Below are positions 31,401-42,846 of a stretch of DNA of 64,000 nucleotides, in pieces; position 1 is the stretch's first letter, and every line of letters begins with the position of its first letter. The stretch is from NCBI GenBank assembly GCA_010094025.1, contig ML991836.1:105209-169208 (forward strand), read 5' to 3'. A model generated the notes under the pieces. The model was given only the letters and a program-made list of their open reading frames with translations. It was not told where the DNA came from and did not search any database. This DNA is from Viridothelium virens (taxonomy: Eukaryota > Ascomycota > Dothideomycetes > Trypetheliales > Trypetheliaceae). A program made the translations under genes and the position numbers.

Positions 31401-34400
31401 TACTGTCTTTCAGCTCCTCGAGTGGAACGTCTGTGATGTTGGATAGGAGCTGGAGAAGTTCCCCTCGCTTGCCAACTGGGTTCTTGACTGCAAGAATCGC
31501 GGGTTGCGTTTGAGTGGGATCAGAGGTAGCAGCAGTGCCAACGTTCGCGGCAGCAGTGGACGACTTCACAGTCTTTACCGGTGCTTTGTTGTTTGCAGCA
31601 GACTTGTTGACATTTCTCAAAATTCGGACAAGCGAAGACTGCGGCATTTTGGAGAAATGAAAGCCAAACGCGGCCATGACCATCTTCTTCGTTCTCGCAT
31701 CGAAGACATATGCATCCGCCATGGCTTCTGTCGTATCGACGTCGCTCATGATCGCATGAACGAGCCACTCTTTCGCATCGGGATCAAAAGCGCCGCCTAT
31801 CTCGATGTGCTCGATCTTCATACAAACTGACACATCTTCGAAGCTTGGATTATTGAAGTAATTTACTAGGAATCCAGCAAACTGCATGAAGCTGTCGGTC
31901 ATTGGGGTATCGGTGAGGCGTTGATGAGCTGGATCTTCAAGCGCCGGTGTGATCCTGACCTTACCAGCCGCTTCTAAGCCTACATTTGCTATTTTTTGGA
32001 TGCCGTGAAAGGGTTTGCCGTAGAATACGACATTATTGAAGGCGCGATAGATATGACTGCCTTGCATCTTTTCAGCATCGGGGTTGTTCATGACCTCTTC
32101 ATACCGGCCAGAGCCTGACAGATTCTCATATCGTTTGAACTCCCGCATTGCCTGTGCATCATCACGTAGCTTTAGGCAGACCCTGCCAGTGGTGTGTTCG
32201 AAAGGTTGTGCCATGGAGCCTTCCATCTCCTGGGTGGTGATAGAGAATGACCAGGAAGGTGGCATGTCGCTCAGTGTCGTCAACGTAAGTGAAATCTTCT
32301 TGGTCGTACTCTGGCCAATGGGAGATTTCATGATCAAGTCATCGATTCTTGGCACAAAGGTTGTTGCCTGTGTGTCATTCTGAAGATACAGGGCTGCTCG
32401 GGCCACAATCTCGAAGTAAAGAGATGCAGGGCAAAGAGCCTGTCCAGCCATGATGTGTCCACTCAACATTAGCTTGAAGCGATCGGCGTGGGGATCGATA
32501 TGGAGGATTGCGTCGTGCCTCGCCTTGCCCCTGAACTCGAAGAAGGTGAGAAGCTCATGCGTTGCTTCCACTTCTTTCACGGGGTTTCCTTTGACATTTC
32601 CTGTCTCGAGATCTCTGCCCTTGAATTCGAGCCAGTGTCGTGTCTTTTCGAACTGAATGGGAGGCAGACTGATACTCATAGTCTAGTTTCTGACTTCTGT
32701 GGAATGGCCAGTATTGCGTTGCATACCCATGCTTCCAGAGATCAACCGTAATATCGGTAAGTGAGTCTTGACCTTCCGCCGAAGAAGTCAATTTGGGAGC
32801 ATGGAAAGTATGCCCTGCCAGATTTGCCACAGAGTTCTTGACAAGTTGCAGGATCGAAGAACCACGGCCAGCTTCTATCCACGTGCACTTTGAAAACTTA
32901 GTAGTCAACCTTTCAATAGCTCGTTGGAAGAAGACCGGCTGTCTTGTGTGCTCTGAAACGATGCTGAAGTTAGGTTCTGTATTGCTTTCGAATTCATCAG
33001 TGGTCTCGAGGTATGTCTTTGGAGTTGTCCATTCCAATTGCATGACCAAAGACTCGAGATGTGGCAGCATTGGTTCAGTAAACCGCGAATGGAAACCGTG
33101 GGTGACATTCAGCTTTTTGTTGCGTATCTGGCGGAGACGCGGAGTATTCGCGATATGCTGCTGAAGGAACTCAATCGCCTTGGAAGAGCCCACGACTATA
33201 TGTGTCTCGGGACCATTATAGCATGCAATCTCCGCGTAAAGGTCTCTATTTTCAGAGGTGAGCAGTCGAAGGAGCTCATTAACTGTGGTCCGGTTGGCCT
33301 GTAGCGACAGCATAGATCCGGACTCAGAGCCCCAGTGCTTCTGCATAAGTGATGCTCTTCCTGATACCAACCTCAGCGCATCGGGGAGCGAAAGCACACC
33401 AGAAATGCATAGTGCAGTGAGCTGGCCGAAGCTGTGACCAATGACTACATCAATTGTGAGTCCACAATCCATCCATGCCTTGGCCGAAGCGTACTGGATG
33501 GCAAAGAGGGCCGAGTGCAGAGTCACTAGGTCTTGGATCGGCTTCGACTCGAATATGCACGGATAGAAACTCTTCAGCCCGGCAGAAACTAACATATTGT
33601 CAATGGAATCTAGATGTTTGCGGATTACTGTCGAGGACTGGTAGATATCTTTCGAAAGACCAATGAAATCACTTTCTTGACCTCCAAATACAAGCACCAC
33701 AGGCTTGCGCTTTTTGAGAGACAGGCTTGTCAACTCCGAACCAGCCGTAGCAGCCTCAAGCTTAGCCTCAAGATCCCGTACACTGCTCACGGTCGTGGAC
33801 AGGACATGCGGCAGCAGGTGGTTGCCCCTGTCAGCAAGATTGAAGCTCAGCGACGCTAAAAAAGTCGAGCAAGCTTCCAACTTTGCGTTCTTCAACCAAT
33901 CTAGTAGCTTCTTGCTGTATTGCGAGAGACTATTGAGAGATCCAGCCGAGATGAAGAGGGGATACTTCGAAAGCTGCAAGACAGCAGCTGGAGTATTGCG
34001 AGATGGTCTCTGACGTACCATCAGGGCCGAATTACTGCCGGCTGCACCATAGCTGCTAACACACGCCAAAAGGTCTGAGGCCTCCCAAGGCATGGTTTCT
34101 CGAGCGATGGACATCTGGTGCTGGTCAAAAGCTGGGATCGTAGGGTTGAGTATTATGTGGCTCGCTTGTGTTGTAATCATTTGATGCTTCATCATCAGCA
34201 GGACTTTGATTAGACCAGAGATTCCGGCGGCGGATTCAGTGTGTCCGATGTTCTCTTTAACAGAGCCAAAATAGAGACGAGAATCTCTCTGGCGTCCACC
34301 GAAAGTTTCACGAATGCCGCGAACCTCAATAGGGTCACCAACACCGGCTGCATGGAAAGTCAGTCATTGAGAGCGCAGAACAGAAATACACTTCGGGAGG

Positions 34401-36694
34401 ACGGGCCATTTTGAGTTTTGTGGTCAAAGCTTCGGGAAGATTCCCTTAACATACGATGTACAAAATCAAGCAATGAAGGGTAAGAAAAAGATGTAATGCT
34501 TACTTCCAGGTCCATGGGCTTCGAAGTATGTCACATCCTTGGGGTCCACCTCACTGAGGCTAATCACCTTTCGGTAGAGGTCAATTTGTGAATTGAAGTT
34601 GGGAGCAGTTATAGCACCATCATTATGGTTCTGGTTGATGGCAGATCCAACGATGACGCCGTGAATATGGTCGTTGTCTGCAACGGCATCAGAAAGCCGC
34701 TTGAGGACGACCACTGATACGGCTTCGCCACGGCAGTAGCCATCAGCGTTGGCGTCAAAAGGCTTGCACTGCCCTGACGGGCTAAGAAAGCCGGCGGCGG
34801 CAAGGTTCAGGTAGTCGAAGGGACTGGGAATTACGTTCGTTCCGCCAGCAACAGCCCGAGAACATTCGCCCGACCAGATTGCTCGGCAGGCTGTGTTGAT
34901 GGCAACTAGAGATGAAGAACAGGCCGTATCGATGGATAAAGACGGGCCCGTCCACCCAAAGTAGTGACTGACCTGGCCGCTATAAAAGCTTCGAGAAACG
35001 CCGACTGTGCCATACGCAGACGCAGGATGACACGAAATGTTGTCGTACCAGTTGCTCATGACCGTACCGATGTAGCATCCGTAATCACGTGGCTCAGAGA
35101 TGTCTGAGGTACCAAAGTATCCTGCCGACTCCAATGCTTCGTAGACGACTTCAAGGAGGATCCTCTTTTGTGGATCCCAGGCAAGAGCTTCACGAGAAGA
35201 CTTTCCAAAGAATTTGTGATCGAACGCGTCTGAGTCCTTCAAGAAGTTGCCCCACCACTTTCTGTTGGCGTGAGCTCCGCTCTGAGGCAATTTGAAACGA
35301 TCAAGAGGTGCAGGCTCGACCATTGTCTTTCCCTCTTTGATGAGATCCCAGAGCTCGTCAACCGAGTCAGCACCGGGGAACCTGCCGGCCATACCGACAA
35401 TGGCAATGGAGTGCGCAGGATATCGAGATACATCGTATGAGCTTTGAACGGCGTGGTCGCCAAAGAGTTTTGGGCCGTCACCACTCAATTGACCTTCAGT
35501 GAGCCCACCCGTTAGGGTTCGATGCTGATGTTCAAGCTCGCCCAAGGCGCGGACCTGGATATTTGATTCCTGAAGTATAGCCTGTGGAATCCACCCACCA
35601 AATCCGGTGAATGCAGTGACTTGATTCAGCTTAGGCAGCTGTTGTACGGAGAATTTTAGTGTTGAGTACCAGTCGACGACATTCACGAGAGTACTCTGTA
35701 GAGCAAGCCGAGCCAATGAGTCTTCGGAAGTGATCTGGCCGTTGGCAGTATTGCGGACCGGGACTTGGAGCTCAGTAGTATCTGGGAACTCTAGCCCAAG
35801 GGAGAGTAAGACGGGCTGTTTAAACTTATCCACGATATGTGAGTACTTTTGATGGTGGAAACGGCCATAGATTGGAAGGGGCTTGATTCGGAAGTCGTAC
35901 TTGCGAGTTTCTTCTGTCAAGGAGGCTAAGTCGGTAGTTCTGATAGTGGCTGTCACACTCGTGTCATCATTGATGCTGGAAATGTATGCCTAGTGGCAGT
36001 CGTTAGAGCTGAGTCTGCAGACATATTCTAGCGACGAGGAATTGCCACTCACATCAGGGATGGAATTTACGATCCTGGTGATGGCTGTCTTGTCATTGAT
36101 GTTAACCCCTCTCCATCTAATGGCTACCGCCATATACTCTTTTGGCACTGGAGAATATGCGCCATCTTGGTCGACATAGGCACCAATACACACAGCAAGA
36201 CGAAGACCAATAGCCGCAGAAAGACCAAGGTCAGCATCGCTGCGACAGATAGCCACAGCAACGGCGCTGAGAAAGCCAACGCAATGGCCATGAATACCTC
36301 CGATCTTGACGCTGTCAAGGATTTTGGAATGCGAGTCTTTGCCAAGTTGGTCGAGGTAGCGACTGTATTGAATGATGTGTAGTAGGAAGGTAACAGCAAG
36401 ACCATAATGGCTAGGTGCTTTGCTATGTCTGTGGGCTAGCGGACCTCCGTCCTTAAGCCATTGCTTTACTTGACCCAGATATTCCGCTCCAGGAATCTGG
36501 GACAGGCTCGGATCGAAGTCGACTAAGCGTTTCCAAAATTGAGGCAGGTCATGTACCGCATCTCTCAATGCAGCTAGTCTAGGAGTGTTGTTGAGCCTCT
36601 GGCAAAAATCGTCGAAGACCTTTTCCACTGGAAATTCTGTGTGCGGCCCAAAGACAAGCAGTGAGGGTAGGGTTTCGATGATTGAGGATGACAT
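28486..36694 (-). CDS. Non-reducing polyketide synthase SAT-KS-AT-PT-ACP-ACP-CMeT-TE, reading frame questionable
   Basis: Exons 36694-36053, 35989-34504, 34347-29478 and 29414-28486, about 2,620-2,640 residues. Domains in order, with approximate residues: SAT (1-240, GHCVG); KS (405-830, DTACSSS nucleophile near 572, then HGPGT and GHTESAAG); AT (940-1250, GHSFG near 1012); PT (1330-1640, GHIMAGQALCPAS near 1339); two ACPs (GIDSLMATEVLNEIR near 1702 and 1815); C-methyltransferase (LELGAGTGGTTRYI near 2112); C-terminal esterase-type release domain (IHGGSHMLFSRKDVRP, GWSSGG near 2418, SPHICDL). This is the layout of NR-PKSs that make C-methylated orsellinic-acid products. Two oddities: HGTGT is HGPGT, and between AT and PT the frame shifts near 32680 unless a 58-nt intron (32726-32669) is removed. 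It is either functional with that intron, or a young pseudogene. Confidence 0.88.
30905..31440 (-). repeat. Tandem duplicated ACP-coding segments
   Basis: Two segments of about 190 bases, 31250-31440 and 30905-31095, encode nearly the same ACP core (LEDIGIDSLMATEVLNEIR, FGL, IDLSSFLFFPSLR, HVNEKLGI). They are about 344 bases apart, each followed by an Ala/Thr-rich linker. By eye about three quarters of the bases agree, so the copies arose by internal duplication. Confidence 0.85.
32669..32726 (-). other. Frame break or 58-nt candidate intron inside the PKS
   Basis: Upstream the frame reads WPFHRSQKLDYE, and the next base shift gives ISLPPIQFEKTRHWLEF; both are conserved parts of the AT-PT linker. 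No single frame contains both. Removing one base near 32680, or splicing donor GTATGC (32726) to acceptor TATCAG (ending 32669), restores the frame; the splice would delete about 19 codons of conserved sequence. Confidence 0.7.
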
Positions 36695-38527
36695 AGCTGG
36701 GTCACGTCACGTCCAAGGGAGGTACCTGTCCTTGAAATCACGTGAGACTCACACTATACCTACCTAAGTAAGGTACCTAATAGGTAGAAGAATCCAACAG
36801 GCTGGAGAAGTCTAACAGATAATGAAAGAGATTCAGAACTTGTGCCTCGTAGATTTCTGCTCAGATTAAACCTTGGATTTTATATCAGAGTCTCTGTTTC
36901 TTATACTCTAGCCTCAAAAGTGTGATTTCCGATACTCTACTACTAGTTCCGATCGAGAACCCATATATCCAGCCGTGTATCTGATCAACCGGGACGTTAC
37001 ATAGCCCCACTAAAGGACGGACTGACACACAGATACTGCATTATCTTAAGTATGTGCCTAGTGGGTATCCACAAGATGGCCACCGCGTAGGAATGGCTCC
37101 GCCCAACGGCGAGTGCGTTGTAGCAGCATTCATGGGCCAATCCAAACCAGCGGTAGCCTAATCGAAGAAAGGCGGAATATTGGATTTCTAAAGCTCTAAT
37201 CTTGGGCTTATAAGTCATCTACTCAGTCAAGGACAATTACTGATACAAGATATGGGGGAAAGAATTCGCACTGGAGACCGGTTTATGCAAATGTTCGGAT
37301 ACCATCTCAGTAATCCCAGAGGACACGTTTTCTGCATAGAGACTAGAAACTCACCAACCAAGCCGCCTGAACGATCTCATCGGCCGCCTTCAGACGGAAT
37401 GCTACGAAGACATATACCCGCTGCGAACGTAATCACGCAGAATATGCTCCACTGGGCAGCCGTGTCTGGGGGCTGGCCACGTATCGAAGGCGATATCTTG
37501 AAACTAGTTCCTCAGCCATGTTATGCCTGCTGGTTCCGTAGTCGAAGCTGGCGCCGATCTGCGTGGACAGACAAACATGAGAGTGGCGAAGCATGTAATG
37601 TGGTGCGGTATAGGCATAGCAGGTAGCTGTCGACCACATATTCCGATCAGCGGTGAATGTGGCAATGTAGGCAGCTTTTGCTCTTTTGCTGCAACTATGG
37701 AGGTAAGCACACTCGAGATATCGGTGCAGCTTTGTTCTCCAAGTTTCGCTGAGCGAGATTTCCCCACACTAGACATGCTGAGTCGAGGCGGGAATTGGCA
37801 ACAGCTCTGTGATCTGCTTCAGGATTGGTGAATCACTGAAGATAGCGGCTGATAAATGACTCAGGCTTGCTTTTTCAAATCCTCGACAACGCTCGACTGT
37901 CCTCGATTTGCTTCCTTGACAGATTTTGCTGACAGATTTTGACAACACGGCAATATCGTAACTCTGCCGTCACGGCGAAAGGTTCGGTAGATTACCTCTA
38001 GCGCCGCCGGAGGTCGGCTTTCGCTTAGAGGAAGATGTGACAGGTGTCACTTTGGTACGAGTTTTCCTCGTCTCCTGCACGGTTCCACCATTTACACATC
38101 TTTCCACCTCTTTTAAAAATTGACACCTTTTCACAATAAATTGTTATATTATATCATAATTTTAAAAAAAAAAAAAGTTTTCCTTTTTTATCCTTGATTT
38201 ATATAAATACTTCAATACAAATGAGATAATGGAACTAAACAAGATATAAGAATGGGAGAAAAGAAGAGGATTTTTAATCGAACCAACTGTTATCTAAGTT
38301 GGATAGCTTTTATTAAATGGCTTCACATTGATCCGATTTGGATAGCTTTCATAATCGGATCATGGGACACTGGAATGTAAGCTTAGGCCAATTCGCATCA
38401 TTATAAAGACCGGGCGTAAAGGAATGGTCAGCATACTTCCGTCTCTTAGAGTAGTCTAATAGGTCTATGCTCGGGGGGAGAAAAAGGAATTCACTGGTCT
38501 TTTTCAGTCTGGGTATGACCTCGAGAA
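36695..38527. other. PKS promoter and AT-rich region, no gene supported
   Basis: About 1.8 kb upstream of the PKS. Near the PKS start it holds the direct/inverted CTACCTAAGTAAGGTACC cluster (36759-36788). From 37252 on, a 124-codon plus-strand frame starting MGERIRTGD has no recognisable motif and is not supported. 38085-38345 is markedly AT-rich with a 13-base A run (38165-38177). Confidence 0.35.
38330..38361. repeat. Perfect 9-bp inverted repeat in AT-rich patch
   Basis: GATCCGATT (38330-38338) and its reverse complement AATCGGATC (38353-38361) flank a 14-base loop. A smaller inverted repeat, CCAACT/AGTTGG, lies just before it at 38283-38302. The segment TTGGATAGCTTT occurs in both units. 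It could fold as a hairpin, terminator-like or relic of a small element; function unknown. Confidence 0.5.
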
Positions 38528-39142
38528 ATGACCAATGTGATAATGTTGACAGGCATGACAGACACCGGTTCCGAAGACTTCTTCCCCGCACCGCCAATGG
38601 GCTTTCATAACAAAGACGATCAATATAGCCCTAATATATGGACAGGGAAAACGCTCATCGAATCGCAACCGTCAGCTCAACCTATTTCAATGCATACTGA
38701 CTGTGGGGGTAATAATGAGCACATATATACAGAACTCCACAAGCCTATTGACTGGGTAATATCAGAAGTCCCTCTCTACACACCTTTACGGCTGGACGAG
38801 GTCAGGGAGCAAAATCGAAAGCTCATCGCCAAACTCAAGTCTCTGAACGGTGCAATCACCAGGGACACGACACCGACCGCTGTTCTGAATGAATTAGCGT
38901 TTCTCGGGTACTCCTCTGTAGGCAGTGAGTCTACAAGTGCGGCATCGAGTCCATGCGCATCCAGTGTGAGTGGGAACGCTCGGATACCAGAAAAGCCCGA
39001 GACATTGCAAGCCGTGCCGGACAGCTGTGCACCACTTATACAAGACACTCACGCTGGCAGCATTCCCCATCAAACTGCATCCCCATGGCGTCGACGTCCT
39101 TCATTCGCTGCTGTGAAATATTGTTCCAGACTGGCCAATTAG
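38528..39142 (+). CDS. Possible hypothetical protein, unsupported family
   Basis: An open frame of about 204 codons whose first ATG is near its start (MTNVIMLTGMTDTGSEDFF). I recognise no domain. Codons 75-100 could form a helix (RLDEVREQNRKLIAKLKSLN), and the rest is Ser/Pro/Thr-rich. Nothing downstream continues it convincingly. It may be a real lineage-specific gene, part of a decayed regulator, or chance. Confidence 0.2.
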   Translation: MTNVIMLTGMTDTGSEDFFPAPPMGFHNKDDQYSPNIWTGKTLIESQPSAQPISMHTDCGGNNEHIYTELHKPIDWVISEVPLYTPLRLDEVREQNRKLIAKLKSLNGAITRDTTPTAVLNELAFLGYSSVGSESTSAASSPCASSVSGNARIPEKPETLQAVPDSCAPLIQDTHAGSIPHQTASPWRRRPSFAAVKYCSRLAN

Positions 39143-39642
39143 TTGCTGCTGGTTGGCAATCAGGAAGCCCGATTACAGGTTGCAGAATTTATCACGCAAC
39201 TTCAATTACCTATCTTTCCGATTGAACCACCAAAGATTTCACACTTTTCGGGTGCGCCACAAATGACCGATGGACTGCATTTCTTGCAGCTAGTCACCAA
39301 CTTCGGACTAGCAATCGAAAGCAGCATATTCGGGGAGCAAAACTCGTGGATCCGGAAGCGAATTGCACTGGTTCACTTCTACCACGCATACGCGTTTGCT
39401 CAACAGTCATCTGAAGTCTTCCTCTCGTGGTGTGACAATTGAAGGGTGTAGGGCCGCTCGATGCTGCCAAGAGGTGGTAGGAAGGCTGTCGTGCAACGTC
39501 GCTTTGCCGAATTGATCGTCTCTCGAGATGTGCAGCTCGGGGAACGCCAATGCCTCGTCTCTCGGACAACGGAGACAACTCCAAGCGAAGAGCAGCAAAG
39601 ATACAGACGTTGAGAAATAGTGGCAAGAAATGGGCACAGTTC

Positions 39643-39950
39643 ACTCAGCGCTTTGGCTATGGAATACTCCGACTGCTGCCGGCCTGTCTTTAAGATGAAG
39701 AGTAAGTCTGTTCGCCTGGCAGTTGACGACACGGTCTAACGCGTAGATAGTTTGATAACTACCTCTGATGAGGTCATCGGCCATGGCTTGGATCTGATTG
39801 AGTCTCGCAAACACATGTTTACCGATATCTTGCAACAAGCAAACGACCTCTTGGAGGCACATTTCTCTTTCCCAGAGCGGAATGCTCAGCTGACCAGCAC
39901 GCAACGTCCTCGCCACCCAGGAAGTGAAGACTAGGACGAGCTTCTGAAGA
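39643..39950 (-). pseudogene. Unrecognised protein-coding fragment
   Basis: The minus strand has a coherent, protein-like stretch (LRAGQLSIPLWEREMCLQEV, VCLLQDIGKHVFARLNQIQ, AMADDLIR) ending at a possible donor GTAGTT. A following frame (DLLFILKTGRQQSEYSIAKA) is open for about 70 codons. The composition suggests the helical C-terminus of a fungal transcription factor, but I cannot name the family, and no start codon or zinc cluster is visible. Possibly a remnant. Confidence 0.25.
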
Positions 39951-40277
39951 CCCCTGAGCGGAGTTTCTTGTTCCCGAGGCTTAGCACCACGGCAGACGTT
40001 GGACGTTACAGTCCTTCCTCTATCTCAGACTTTTCTCTACGATAGCAAGATACCATGGCAACACCAGAATCAATCCCAATTGCTCACGGCCCTGCTTCTA
40101 CAGAGTTCGGCTGAGACGATTCGACAACTCCCACAGTCACATGGCCTTGGCTCATTGCAAGATTAGCACCGAGGCCATGTGTTCTGACTTCTAAATAGCT
40201 TAGTATTCTGAACCACGTTGCTCAATTTTCGTTCTATCTCCTGATGATGGCGCTTTTAAGCATTGATGAAGGTGATC

Positions 40278-40293
40278 GGTAGGTATACCTACC
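40278..40293. repeat. Perfect 16-nt palindrome GGTAGGTATACCTACC
   Basis: One of a family of GGTA/TACC-rich short palindromes in this island; see also 36759-36788 and 44933-44948. Confidence 0.7.
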
Positions 40294-40988
40294 ACAAAAA
40301 TATTACTTAGCAAGAGCTACCGTCAATATATATTAACCAGCTACACCTCGAGGACTCTTTCAGTGTCTAGGTAGTTGCCCAATAACGCGAGATACGAGCC
40401 TTATTAGCATGGAAACAACGTTTAATCAGCCAAATGTGTGGAGTCAATGGCCACAAGACGCGACTGAGCTCAGAGTCTCAAGCCTTTTGCGCATGATCGT
40501 TACTTGATACCTGTCCTGTAGCAGGTATGTAGACTTGACCTGATCTTGTCCGCGGGAATTGAGGTTCCGAGCACTCAAAATATCGCCATTTAGAGATAAG
40601 CTCATATGATTGGCCAAAGCTCATCAGCAGAAGGACGTAGTCATTATGTTTGGAAGAAATCTGCACAAAAGGCTAGCACTAGCAATTTCCAGCGAGTATT
40701 CCAACCATTGATCTCACTAGTCGACATCAGAACAACGTCTCATCAGGCTATCGACGAAGGCCACGTCGACGCCCTGGAAAGCCCAGTCATGGACGCCGGC
40801 CGCGATGGCGGGATAGCGCAAGTGCAATTGCAGGATCATATCGTCGTCACTAAAGTCCAAGCAGTATTGTAGCACACATGGCTATTCGTCTGGGGATGTT
40901 TGCAGCTGCTGGCTCAGCTGTCCTGCTGCCAGTATATCTTTCAAAAAGGTAGGTTTTGAGAGACGCGGTGCTCATTGGTCAGTTGCTG

Positions 40989-41830
40989 CTAGAAATCCGT
41001 AGACAATGCATGAGGTATGAATGCAGATGCGCCATTGAGTGGAGCACGCGCTGACTCCACATACGAGAGCTCGGCTTGCAGAGTTTGATATGGCCGAGAT
41101 GCCGCGCCCTCTTGCAAAAGCTTTCGAGAAATAGTTCCCTGACTAGTGTTCTTAACCGTGCCAAGGTATGGGCTGAACAATCGCAGCTCTCTGCATCCTT
41201 TCCCTGCGGAACGCTGTATATCGTCTTTGTCTCTTTCTGACGCTGCTGGCGGTGTAGCTGCTTCTACTGGCTACGGCTCTATATCTGCTTCGATTTCTAA
41301 TTGTTGTCGGATCAATTTACTCCTGTCTTCTATGACGACGTCCTTGCTATTAGCTCTGGTCACGTCTATCTTATCCAAGGCTTCATCTAGCATAGCAGAA
41401 ACGTTAAGACGCTGATGGGTTAGGAAGTTATTCGCATTCCAATGATGATGAGCATTAAGATGAGCAAGTAAAAGTGTGACTGCGGCTAAAAAGGGCAAAA
41501 AAGTCCACCGGTAGCGAGCCGGACGACTCAAGTTGAACGCTTCGATGAGCAATGAAGCGTGTTATAACCTCCCAGCTCGCGTTGATGCATGTGACCTTGG
41601 AGTGTTCATGCTCGGTATCACGACTCTTCCGTACATCATATATGGTAGATGGAGCTAAATCAGCAAGCCATAGTATCACACCTAAGTTGCTAGCCGCACT
41701 TTCCCCAAGAGATTGTTGAATGATTCCGCCATCACGTTCTGGAAATTCGCCGTACGCGAAAAGCTTACCGGCATATTCTTCGACTCTCTCAACAGCTCTG
41801 CATCAGTAGGTTAGGTTGTGACGATCTCGC
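40989..41830 (-). pseudogene. Zn2Cys6-type transcription factor remnant, C-terminal part
   Basis: Conserved pieces of the C-terminal region of fungal C6 regulators read in order on the minus strand: RAVERVEEYAGKLFAYGEFP, then FLAAVTLLLAHLNAHHHW, FLTHQRLNVSAMLDEALD, and after an in-frame TAG (41273-41271) CRELRLFSPYLGTVKNTSQG and AFIPHALSTDF before the final stop at 40989. The block LLAHLNAHHH...HQR.....M...LD, followed by LRLF.PYLGT, is the usual order in this regulator type. No DNA-binding zinc cluster was found upstream, so the gene is truncated as well as stopped. It would have been the natural pathway regulator of the neighbouring PKS. Confidence 0.55.
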
Positions 41831-42846
41831 TTGTAGCCGAGGTACAGTCATTATGTTCTAGTATGCATGATGCTATAATGGTGAGTTATCGCTCGAATCG
41901 GCCTACGATAGTGGTGGCTCATGCCGTACGACCGATAAAGCCCCTAGAGTGAACTCTTCTCAGTTGTGCCCTGGGGTAGACTGAGCACTTAGCTGAGATA
42001 AAGGTCCATATAGATGATGCGGAACGACATAAACTCTGGGTCAGCAACGAGCGTAGGGTCGATGCGTTTTACCGTTTTGACCTTCGACAACTCACCGTAC
42101 CCTACCGTCTAGCCCTCTGAGGAAGACCTGGGTTTGCAAAGTGCGACTTTTGAAGCACGCGTAGGGCAGACTAGCCATCACAACATCCACTGTTAGCTTT
42201 TCATATTTCTAGCTTTCAGATTTAGCGATTTATTGATTAGACGTTTCGAGGTTCTTCATGATAGTCAGAGATAGTCTTCACATTATCCTCTTCGAAATTT
42301 TTAATCGATCTCGATGATAGACATATTGTCTTGGGGATATACATGTGTGAGGGTTTCTCAAATGACGTAGATTTACAAAGATCTGCAATCGATTCGGACA
42401 CGACCTGGGTGATACACAGGCATATCAACCATTTTCCTTCAAAAATGATGACTGGCGAAGCCTCGGGATAAAGTTGGGCTTGGCATACAATGAAAGTTAG
42501 TCGAGGGCTTCAAATGGAGGGCCCTGCAGGAGCGTGACTCACTGCTAAGCAGGGGACTTATTATGAGACAATAAAGTTAACGTTGAGCTTTCATTAGAAT
42601 AATTTCATCAGAGAATAGATGGGAGGAGCTGACTGCAGGGTACGATAAAAATGATTCAGAATACTTCACGTGGAAACGTGGACTTCATAAATAAGGCCTT
42701 AGCTGAAAGCGCCTTGTGGTGATTAGTACTGGCGCTGATCTGGATCTCATACTTTGCTGAGTGAGATGTAGCAGCCGAATTATCGAAGCCTGAATAACTG
42801 GTCCAAAGCCAGACGATTCTCTCCGTCAAACGGCCTTGATTCCAGC

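Noticed and set aside
37252-37626. 124-codon plus-strand frame upstream of the PKS
   Set aside because: Starts with ATG but shows no domain, splice partners or conserved motif.
38165-38177. Poly-A run as the tail of a retrotransposed copy
   Set aside because: No coding remnant or target-site duplication was found beside it.
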